Shown here: positions 1 to 6,062 of the stretch, one piece after another
Layout of the letters: each line of letters opens with the position of its first letter
Position numbering within the stretch: the first letter of the stretch is position 1
DNA from: Bacillota bacterium
GTDB lineage: Bacteria > Bacillota > Sulfobacillia > Sulfobacillales > Sulfobacillaceae
Direction: 5' to 3'
Length of the DNA stretch: 39,010 bases
NCBI GenBank assembly: GCA_021797675.1
Contig: JAJZZH010000090.1
Coordinates: 1 to 39,010, forward strand
Program-made: the position numbers and the translations under genes
The notes under the pieces: generated by a model
What the model saw: only the letters and a program-made list of their open reading frames with translations
Database searches by the model: none
What the model was told of the DNA's origin: nothing

Positions 1-99
1 GAAGGAGAGCGGGCCGTCCCGCCGATTCTCTTTCAATGGTGCGAGAGCAGCCCTCCAGCGGACGAATCCTGTGAGATCCGCGCTGTCGTCAGGCAGTGA
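1..99 (+). CDS. 3' end of an unrecognised gene (partial)
   Basis: The first frame is open from the window edge to a TGA at 97-99 and gives a 32-residue C-terminal fragment. I do not recognise the fragment; it has two cysteines (Trp-Cys-Glu and Ser-Cys-Glu contexts) and no membrane segment. The main reason to call it real is that a hairpin followed by a T-run starts directly at the stop codon, as expected at the end of a transcribed gene. The rest of the gene lies outside the window. It could be a chance open frame. Confidence 0.4.
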   Translation, partial: EGERAVPPILFQWCESSPPADESCEIRAVVRQ

Positions 100-127
100 C
101 CTCGAACGACGGTTTACGAGGTTTTTT
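99..127 (+). terminator. Intrinsic terminator before the DsrE-like gene
   Basis: ACCTCG (99-104) pairs with CGAGGT (117-122). Inside it AAC (105-107) pairs with GTT (111-113 region), closing a short loop. A run of six T residues follows (122-127). It begins at the stop codon of the partial gene 1-99 and ends only about 15 bases before the next gene, so that gene is either read through this element or needs a promoter overlapping it. Confidence 0.65.
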
Positions 128-141
128 AACCAGGAATTGGC

Positions 142-486
142 ATCGCAAGGATTGCGTTTTGGATTACGGCCGGGCCGGAGATGCGCGTCAAGGTGCTTTC
201 TGGCCTTCGTCTCGCAGCCCGACTGGTCGAACTCAAAGATCAGGAGGTTCGGATCTTTCTCTATGGCCCGGGCGTGCGCCCGGCCGAGTCGGACGATCGG
301 GAGCTCCAAAAGGCGCTAGCAGATTGCGCTGCCGCGCTCATTCCGGTCGGTGCCTGCCCGGTGAACGCGGAGCGGATCGGGGTCGATATGGCCCCGATCG
401 CGGATCGGGGCGCACAATTGGACCAGCGCGCCGTCGATGCCATGGTGCAACTCATCGAGGACGGCTATCAGGTCATTGGAGTCTGA
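142..486 (+). CDS. DsrE/DsrF-like small protein, possible ATC start
   Basis: The predicted 114-residue protein has the layout of DsrE-like proteins (PF02635 fold), which in sulfur-oxidising microbes take part in sulfur-atom relay. A hydrophobic first strand (ARIAFWITAGPE) is followed by a helix (GLRLAARL) and a second strand ending in YGPGV. The C-terminal half has the family's long helix and a final strand, and two cysteines sit near residues 60-70. The only ATG in frame, at 181, would remove the first strand and has no ribosome binding site. In frame upstream, an ATC at 142 is preceded six bases earlier by AGGA and restores the full fold, so I place the start there. ATC is a rare initiator. 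A decayed start codon, and therefore a poorly expressed gene, is the alternative. The gene converges on the ABC permease, with 28 bases between stops. Confidence 0.65.
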   Translation: MARIAFWITAGPEMRVKVLSGLRLAARLVELKDQEVRIFLYGPGVRPAESDDRELQKALADCAAALIPVGACPVNAERIGVDMAPIADRGAQLDQRAVDAMVQLIEDGYQVIGV

Positions 487-514
487 CCGCCGGGCAGGTG
501 GGGAGGGGACCATC

Positions 515-1321
515 CTACGCGTCGATCCCTTCCGCGGCGCGGGCGGCAGGGGAACGACGCCGAGGCCCCGTCCGTTGTCCCCGTTCTAGCGGCCTTAGGA
601 CCAACCCGTCGAAGAGGAGACTCAGGGCCCCGATCACCAGGATGCCGAAGACCACCGCGCTCATGTTGCCCACCTGGCCGGCCGTCTGAATGCTGAAGCC
701 GATGCCGTTGTTTCCGCCGACCATCTCGGAGGCGACCAGGGACCGCCAAGCGATGCCGAAACCGACGCGAAGACCGCCGGCCAGGCTCGGTTGGAGGGCG
801 GGCAGGTAAAACCGCACCACGATGGGCCATCCCCGGGCCCCGAGAGCCCGCGCGGCGAGCGTTTGGCTCTTGGGGATGGCCCGCATGCCCCCCTCAACCG
901 CGATGATCACGGGAAAGAGACTAGCCATGGTCACCACGCTCATGATGGGAAGGTTGCCGATGCCGAGAACCATCACGAACAGCGGCACCCAGGTGATCGG
1001 GGGAACCGCCTGAAAGAAAGATACGAAGGGCCCCAGCGCCTCGTCAATTCCCCGAAACCGTCCTGCCGCGATCCCGAGCGCCGAGCCGAGCACTCCGCCG
1101 GCCCCGAACCCGACCAGCAGTCGAAAGAGGCTTGCTCCGAGCCCTTCGTAAAAGGTCCGGGTAGAGAGGCTGGCCAGGGCCGTCTGGAGGACGTCCAGCG
1201 GCCCTGGAAAGATAAACGCGGGAACGCCCCGGGTGGCCCCATACCAGATCAGAACGGCCGCGGGGACCGAGACGTACCCCCAGTGCCAGCGGCGCCGGCG
1301 TCCGCTTACGGTCGGATCCAT
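515..1321 (-). CDS. ABC transporter permease, NitT/TauT (SsuC/TauC) type
   Basis: The 268-residue integral membrane protein has about six hydrophobic segments and is the channel of an importer whose other two genes lie just upstream. The EAA loop that contacts the ATPase is visible near residues 160-185 (AARALGARGWPIVVRF, then LPALQPSLAGG). This is the form typical of permeases for nitrate, sulfonate, taurine or hydroxymethylpyrimidine-like substrates. The start overlaps the end of the binding-protein gene by 16 bases and has no good ribosome binding site, so translation is probably coupled. The C-terminus is basic and rich in Arg. The substrate cannot be told from sequence alone, and no sulfonate monooxygenase, nitrate reductase or thiamine gene is adjacent. 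Confidence 0.9.
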   Translation of the reverse strand: MDPTVSGRRRRWHWGYVSVPAAVLIWYGATRGVPAFIFPGPLDVLQTALASLSTRTFYEGLGASLFRLLVGFGAGGVLGSALGIAAGRFRGIDEALGPFVSFFQAVPPITWVPLFVMVLGIGNLPIMSVVTMASLFPVIIAVEGGMRAIPKSQTLAARALGARGWPIVVRFYLPALQPSLAGGLRVGFGIAWRSLVASEMVGGNNGIGFSIQTAGQVGNMSAVVFGILVIGALSLLFDGLVLRPLERGQRTGPRRRSPAARAAEGIDA

Positions 1322-2283
1322 CGGAAGTCGAAGAAGGGGCGGATGTTCACCGGGTGCGAAATCAGACCGAGGCGGGCGAGCCGTTGGTCCATCGTCCGAT
1401 AGAGCTTAAAGTCCTGGGCGGTAAACAGGGCGCTGAAGCGCAGGCCCTTGAGACCGCGCTGGACGATGGCTGTAGGGCTTATGAGGCCGTGCGCGGTCCG
1501 CACCGCGGGCACCTTGAGATCTCGGGCCAGGATGGCCGCCGCCTGGACTGGATGACGGTGGATATATGCGATCGCGAGGCGATGGGCTCGAATCATTTCG
1601 CCGACGATTTTGGGGTCCTGCTTAATGAAGCTCGAACGAGCCAGCAGGACGAACCCCGGGTCGCGCGTCCAGGCGACCACCCGGTCTCCCTCAAGTTCGC
1701 CCATGGTGGTCAGCGGTGCCCCCAACAGGGCCATGTCGATCTGGCGTCCGGCGAGGGCGGAAAGCATATCGGACTGTGGTAGGTAGCGGACCTTGACCGA
1801 GCTCGGGGCGAGACGGCGATGCGGCAGGAGAAAGCCCCGGAGCATCACGTCCTGGCCGCTCCCCTGGCCGGCGTCGCCGATCGTGGCCCCTCGAATCGTG
1901 CCATGATAGCCTTTGGCCGCCAACAAGGAAAAGGTGCCGTCTTCCACCTTGGCCACGGCCTGCACCGGAAGGCCCCGGCTCGCCCACTCGATGAGGGCGG
2001 GGACTCCGGCGTACGCCATCTGGACACGGCCCCCCGCCATCGCCTGGTAGAGGGTGGGGCCGGAGGGAAAGGAAACCAGGCGAACGTTCAGCTGCTCCTT
2101 TTGGTAAATGCCAAGTGACTTGGCGAGAAGCGCCGGCGAAAGCCCCAGTACCGGCACGTAACCGACGGTGAGGGACGGTTGGGCGGCATGAGCCGCGAGC
2201 GGTCCGGCAAAGCCGCCGATGCCGACTCCGGCGGTGAGCACAAGGGCCGCCAGGCGGCGGATTCCGAGAAACGGTAGTGTCAT
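1306..2283 (-). CDS. ABC transporter substrate-binding protein, SsuA/NMT1-like
   Basis: This 325-residue protein would capture the substrate outside the membrane and deliver it to the permease. It starts with a Sec signal peptide: two Arg residues near position 9, a hydrophobic core, and a likely cut after AHA near residue 33. No lipobox cysteine is seen, so membrane attachment is not explained. The mature start (LTVGYVPV, then LAKSLGIYQKEQLNV) is the classic opening of the NMT1/SsuA fold, and a helix with VQMAYAGVPAL follows. I chose the ATG at 2283 because GAGGAGG lies seven bases upstream; an in-frame start 11 codons earlier lacks one. The gene sits between the ATPase and the permease with 25 bases to the ATPase stop. 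The ligand is unknown. Confidence 0.88.
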   Translation of the reverse strand: MTLPFLGIRRLAALVLTAGVGIGGFAGPLAAHAAQPSLTVGYVPVLGLSPALLAKSLGIYQKEQLNVRLVSFPSGPTLYQAMAGGRVQMAYAGVPALIEWASRGLPVQAVAKVEDGTFSLLAAKGYHGTIRGATIGDAGQGSGQDVMLRGFLLPHRRLAPSSVKVRYLPQSDMLSALAGRQIDMALLGAPLTTMGELEGDRVVAWTRDPGFVLLARSSFIKQDPKIVGEMIRAHRLAIAYIHRHPVQAAAILARDLKVPAVRTAHGLISPTAIVQRGLKGLRFSALFTAQDFKLYRTMDQRLARLGLISHPVNIRPFFDFRWIRP

Positions 2284-2308
2284 GGGGACTCCTCCTCGGA
2301 CGTCGTTT

Positions 2309-3028
2309 TTAGGCAATCCAGGTCATGATGAGGTCGTGTAGCTCGGCATGGGTTGCGGCTTCCGCGCGATTCGCCGCCGGCGCCAGTGGGAGGTCACCGC
2401 GGATTTCGGCCGGGTGGCCGTTTAAGGCGATCACCCGGTCGCTCACGGCCAGTGCCTCGTCAATCGAATGGGTGACCAGGACGGTGGTGAGGCCCGTCTC
2501 ATTGTGAATCCGGCGCAAGTCTCGAGCCAGATTCTGCCGGGTGTTGGCGTCGAGGGCGCTTAGGGCTTCGTCCAGGAGCAACGCATCCGGCGCCATGACC
2601 AGGGTCCGGGCGAGCGCGACCCGCTGGCGCATTCCCCCGGACAGGGCATCGACCGGCTCCTCGGCGTGTTCCCGCAGCCGGACCAGATCGAGGGCGGCCT
2701 CGGCCCGGGAGCGGACCGTATGCGGAGGAAGTCCCCGCAGGTGAAGGCCAAAACTGACGTTTTCGAGGACCGAGAGCCATGGGAAGAGTCCAAGATCCTG
2801 AAGCACGACCCCGCGCGTCGGATCCGGACCCGTGACCGGTCTTCCCCGAAACCATACCTCACCGTGAGTCGGCTTGAGAAATCCGGCCAACAGGAACAGC
2901 AGCGTGCTTTTGCCAATGCCGCTGGGCCCGACAACGCTGACCCAAGTCCCGGGATCTATCGTGAGCTCGAGGGGCTTTAGCACCCGTCGATGACCGTAAT
3001 AGAAGGCGACCTGGCGAATTTCGAACAT
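2309..3028 (-). CDS. ABC transporter ATP-binding protein, SsuB/TauB type
   Basis: This 239-residue ATPase powers the importer. All nucleotide-binding motifs are intact: Walker A GPSGIGKST at residues 34-42, Q-loop Gln77, signature LSGGM at 129-133, Walker B LLLDE at 150-154, D-loop SALD and switch His187. Size and motif spacing match single-domain ATPases of the nitrate/sulfonate/taurine importers. The start at 3028 is chosen over TTG and GTG codons up to 21 bases earlier because AGGAG stands eight bases before this ATG. It is the first gene of the three-gene minus-strand operon and lies directly behind the promoter at 3063-3092. Confidence 0.92.
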   Translation of the reverse strand: MFEIRQVAFYYGHRRVLKPLELTIDPGTWVSVVGPSGIGKSTLLFLLAGFLKPTHGEVWFRGRPVTGPDPTRGVVLQDLGLFPWLSVLENVSFGLHLRGLPPHTVRSRAEAALDLVRLREHAEEPVDALSGGMRQRVALARTLVMAPDALLLDEALSALDANTRQNLARDLRRIHNETGLTTVLVTHSIDEALAVSDRVIALNGHPAEIRGDLPLAPAANRAEAATHAELHDLIMTWIA

Positions 3029-3062
3029 ATCGACGCTCCTAATCACCAAATAAACTATAGGA

Positions 3063-3092
3063 ATTATAAGGCTATGGTGATCGTTCCGTCAA
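3063..3092 (-). promoter_or_regulatory. Sigma-A-type promoter of the ABC importer operon
   Basis: On the minus strand TTGACG (3092-3087) and a perfect TATAAT (3068-3063) are separated by 18 bases. This places the transcription start about 20-25 bases before the ribosome binding site of the ATPase gene. A short palindrome, CTATAG, lies just downstream and might bind a regulator, but it is too short to assert an operator. Confidence 0.75.
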
Positions 3093-4202
3093 GACGGGCG
3101 ATTGTCCAAAAAATGGCCATTCTGTGCTGATAGAAAAGGGGCGGGCGGTGGCGATGCTTTTTGCGATCGCGCGGCCTTCGCGCATTACCTCCCACCTCGG
3201 CGTTCGCCATCCTACCTGGGTACCCGGCCGCGGACGGACCGCCAAGGTCGATTCTGCCTCGAGGGCGTCCACCGGGATTGGTCGGCGCCGGAGCAACTGG
3301 TGCTGGTGCGCATTGGGTCTATACGGTGGAACCGCCGCCGCCGGCCGCCCGCTGGCCACCCAGCACTGTGTCGCGTCGTTTCCAGCGATAGTAGAGCTTG
3401 TCCGATGACGCTGCAAAAATCCGGTCGATTAGGATCCAGAGCGGATGAAAATCTTGGTCTCCCGGTTCCGAAAGAACTGTAAAGAGTCGGGAAAACCTCT
3501 CACTTCGCTCCGTCGCGAAAAATTTAGTGCATGAGCCTCTCGGTCAACGACAAAATTGAGTAATCCTCGCTTCATTGCGGGGCGAGGTCTCCACCGCGAA
3601 AACCTAGCGGGGGTCGGGGCGGGGGAATTGGGAGATCTCGGCGTTAGCTACCCTCTCGACAGGCGAGAAGGTCGCGGGATCGAAAGCCCTTGCGGTGGCC
3701 TTGCAACCGCTTCGCTGGTGATCCCAGCAGTTCAGCCGACAGATGGAAGCGGCGCCGGGGGCGCGGCAAGCTCGACCGCCACAGCCAACGGCAGCTTCCG
3801 GCGAAGACCATCTTTCTCTACTCCTTAGACCGCTAGACCGCCGGTTTCGCGAGATCACCACGGCCCCCTAAGAGGGTGAACGTCGGTTACCCAATATGGG
3901 CACGCGGTCAGATAGCGGCATCAGCACACGAGGGCGCCCCGGAACCAGGGGCTCAACCTGCCGTTTCATCTTCGCCGAAGCCCTCCGGACGTCGGCCTGG
4001 CGGGGCCCGGGATGACGCCTGGACCACGCCCAAATGCCTATCCGATTTCATTTCGGGCCACAGGGTATGGTAGTATCACAGAGAGAGTTCGAGAACCCTC
4101 GGTCCTCGGCCAACCGTGGTCGATCCCCAGTGGGGCAAACCGGAGTGGCGTAACGTGAAGATGCCGATGGCTGACAGGGGCTGCGAGGAGGTCTGCAACG
4201 CG
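3093..4202. other. About 1.1 kb without a convincing gene
   Basis: Open frames occur on both strands but all have poor starts and compositions unlike their neighbours. None gives a protein I recognise. On the minus strand near 3410-3330 a short frame reads LYYRWKRRD, faintly like the helix-turn-helix of a transposase subunit, but it stops after about 28 codons. On the minus strand near 3860-3600 another Cys- and Arg-rich frame has no ribosome binding site. The stretch could be the remains of a decayed insertion or gene. The last 100 bases must carry the promoter of the Fe-S carrier gene; the best candidate (TTCATT at 4047, TAGTAT at 4071) is weak. Confidence 0.5.
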
Positions 4203-4520
4203 ATGGTGTCGATTAGCGAAGATGCGCTCAACGCATTGGACCAGATGGCTCCGGCCCAAAGCGGCCGGGTGGTCCGCCTGAGCGCAAGTCCGGTGTGTGA
4301 TTGCGGCAAAATTGGGTTCGTTATGGATTGGGACCCAGGGGAGCGGGCAGGCGACGTTCGCCAGCGATACGGATCGTTGACGGTGGCTTATGATGAAAAA
4401 AGCCAGCCCTATTTGGACGGCTTGGAGATCGGCTACCGGTCTGAGCTGATGGGCAAGAGTTTTACCTTTTACAATCCAAAGCTTAAAAACGGCGGAGGAT
4501 GCGGCGGCGGCCGGGAGTAG
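4203..4520 (+). CDS. HesB/IscA-family A-type Fe-S carrier-like protein
   Basis: The 105-residue protein matches A-type carriers, which accept Fe-S clusters from a scaffold and pass them to target enzymes. Visible are the short N-terminal helix (VSISEDALNAL), the central DWDPGE region, the LDGLEIGYRSE strand and the near-terminal FTFYNPK motif. Family members use one central cysteine and a C-terminal Cys-Gly-Cys. Here the centre has Cys32 and Cys34 in VCDCGK, and the tail is GGGCGGG with only Cys100. The ligand set is therefore altered. The ATG at 4203 follows AGGAGG by 11 bases and matches the family start, so the longer upstream frame is not used. The gene stands alone, 162 bases before the next one. 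Confidence 0.82.
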   Translation: MVSISEDALNALDQMAPAQSGRVVRLSASPVCDCGKIGFVMDWDPGERAGDVRQRYGSLTVAYDEKSQPYLDGLEIGYRSELMGKSFTFYNPKLKNGGGCGGGRE

Positions 4521-4682
4521 CCACGCAGAGGGGTCTCGCGACCGCGGCGGGTGCCCATCGGGATGGCCGGCAACTTGACGCCGCCCCAACCAGACGGTCA
4601 GGTTGGGACCCCCTTCGGCGACCGAGCGGTCTCGGCTCTTGAGGCAGGGAGTATTATTCACCGCGACGGTAGAGGGTTAAGT

Positions 4683-5450
4683 ATGGGGGAGCAGGAGGGG
4701 GTCGGCACGCATTTTAGAGATCCATGGCCTTCTTCCCGTTCGGGGACGGAGCGGGCCTCCGGACCAGGGTTTCTTTGGCACTGGGTCTGGGGGACGTTCG
4801 CGGTCTTGGCAATGGTGGCGTTGGTGTGGTGGGGAGCCGGGCATTATCTGATTCATTTCCATTTGGAACGCTGGTTGGAAGGCGTTGCGCTCAGGATTCG
4901 CCGAGGCGCCGACCAAATGGGTGCGTGGGGTCCGATTTTGCTCATTGCGCTCTTGGCCGCGCATAGCGTGGCCTTTTTCTTTCCCATGGAGATTCCCACG
5001 TTTGCCGCCTTTAGTCTCTATGGGCCCATTTTAGGCGTCGTGATCGTGTGGGTGGGTTCGATGGTGGCGGCTGCCGTTTCCTATGGGCTGGGACGCGTGA
5101 TTGGCCCGCCGATTCTTCGTCACTGGGCACGGCACCCGCGGGTGATGGCGACTCAGCACGTGATCGCCACTCTGGAATCGTCGGAGCTCATCCTTCTGCG
5201 GTGGATCTCCCTCATTCCCTACGATGCACTCAACCTAATTTTCGGCACCTGCGAGATTCCCCTGTGGCGCTTTGCGTGGACCACTGGCCTTGGCGTGGGT
5301 GTGACCAACATCGCCATGATGTTCCTTTACGACCGCGCTCTCCATGCGGCCTGGGGTCAGTTCATCCTGATTGGCCTGATTGTCGCGTTGGCCGCGATCG
5401 TGGCGGTCCATCGTGGCAAATCCCTGAGGGACCGGCTGCGTATCAAATAA
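4683..5450 (+). CDS. TVP38/TMEM64 (VTT-domain) membrane protein
   Basis: The 255-residue protein has an N-terminal soluble stretch, a membrane segment near residues 33-55, and then the VTT domain. That domain is recognised by the re-entrant motif FFFPMEIPTF followed by a Gly-rich helix ending SYGLGRVIG. Further hydrophobic helices follow around residues 165-245. Members of this DedA-related superfamily are thought to move or scramble lipids or to support envelope homeostasis; the bacterial substrate is usually unknown. The chosen ATG lies after a modest AGAGG. The frame is open 44 codons further upstream, but that part is low in hydrophobicity and has no start signal. The gene is probably its own transcription unit, ending just before the MarR promoter. 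Confidence 0.82.
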   Translation: MGEQEGVGTHFRDPWPSSRSGTERASGPGFLWHWVWGTFAVLAMVALVWWGAGHYLIHFHLERWLEGVALRIRRGADQMGAWGPILLIALLAAHSVAFFFPMEIPTFAAFSLYGPILGVVIVWVGSMVAAAVSYGLGRVIGPPILRHWARHPRVMATQHVIATLESSELILLRWISLIPYDALNLIFGTCEIPLWRFAWTTGLGVGVTNIAMMFLYDRALHAAWGQFILIGLIVALAAIVAVHRGKSLRDRLRIK

Positions 5451-5465
5451 TCCGCGGCGTGCCGA

Positions 5466-5494
5466 TTGAAAATTTCTCAATGATTGCGTATAAT
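5466..5494 (+). promoter_or_regulatory. Sigma-A promoter of the marR-exporter operon
   Basis: TTGAAA (5466-5471) and a perfect TATAAT (5489-5494) are separated by 17 bases, the strongest-looking promoter in the accessory part of the window. Predicted transcription start is near 5501, inside the palindrome at 5490-5512. Confidence 0.85.
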
Positions 5495-5512
5495 TGTCTC
5501 GAAGACAATTAT
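5490..5512. promoter_or_regulatory. Palindromic operator over the -10 box, likely MarR site
   Basis: ATAATTGTCT (5490-5499) and AGACAATTAT (5503-5512) form a perfect 10-base inverted repeat around the centre CGA. It covers five of six -10 bases and the start point, so a bound dimer would block RNA polymerase. Size and centre spacing fit MarR-family operators, and the next gene downstream is a MarR protein. Confidence 0.8.
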
Positions 5513-5559
5513 TAACCGTCGTTTAGGGACTCGAAACGGCCCCGATGAAGGAGTGAGGC

Positions 5560-6018
5560 ATGACGCGACCGACCCAAGAGTCTGAGAGCGATCCCTCGGT
5601 GCTTCGGGCGACGGTGGCATTCTTTCGTTTGTTGGCCGTGGCCGAACCTATTTCGTTTGAATTATGGAAGACGCACGGGTTAACCTTGGGGCAGGTTCGC
5701 TTATTGCAACGCATTCGATCGCAACCCGTGGTGGCGGGCGACCTGGCCAAGGAGTTAGGAGTCCGGTCTGCGTCGCTAACCCGGATGATGGAACGGCTGG
5801 AAGCCGGTGGGTTGGTGGAGCGCACCCTTGACCGCGAGGACCGGCGGAGAATTTTAGTCTCGATTACCGCTCGCGGTGTGGAAACGCTCGGCGGCCTCGA
5901 TTTTTGGCGCAAAGGGGCGGTGGCCCAGGCCTTGCAGGCCATGAGCGAAGCCGAACGGGACCACCTGAGCCAAACCCTGGAAGACTTGACCGAACGGCTC
6001 CGGGCTCAAGAGCCCTAG
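5560..6018 (+). CDS. MarR-family transcriptional regulator
   Basis: This 152-residue protein has a winged helix-turn-helix typical of MarR. The recognition region is VVAGDLAKELGVRSASLTRM (about residues 57-76), followed by the LEAGGLVER turn and the wing DREDRRRILV (91-100). Flanking helices form the dimer interface. It has no cysteine, so it is not a thiol-based sensor of the OhrR kind; a small-molecule ligand is more likely. GGAG precedes the ATG by about eight bases. It lies 44 bases before the exporter gene and behind a promoter covered by a palindrome, so autorepression together with control of the exporter is the simplest reading. Confidence 0.93.
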   Translation: MTRPTQESESDPSVLRATVAFFRLLAVAEPISFELWKTHGLTLGQVRLLQRIRSQPVVAGDLAKELGVRSASLTRMMERLEAGGLVERTLDREDRRRILVSITARGVETLGGLDFWRKGAVAQALQAMSEAERDHLSQTLEDLTERLRAQEP

Positions 6019-6062
6019 CGAACCTCCATCACCGCGTTGTGCAGAAGGGAGCCAACGTTTCG

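Noticed and set aside
71-689. Overlapping plus-strand frames at 71-319 and 96-689.
   Set aside because: They overlap the DsrE-like gene and the 3' end of the minus-strand permease, are Arg/Gly-rich, and have no start signals.
3102-3482. Plus-strand open frame of 126 codons in the gap region.
   Set aside because: Its start has no ribosome binding site, composition is unlike neighbouring genes, and no domain is recognised.
4551-4682. Longer N-terminus for the TVP38-like protein.
   Set aside because: The extra 44 residues are polar, contain no family feature and have no ribosome binding site; the ATG at 4683 is adequate.
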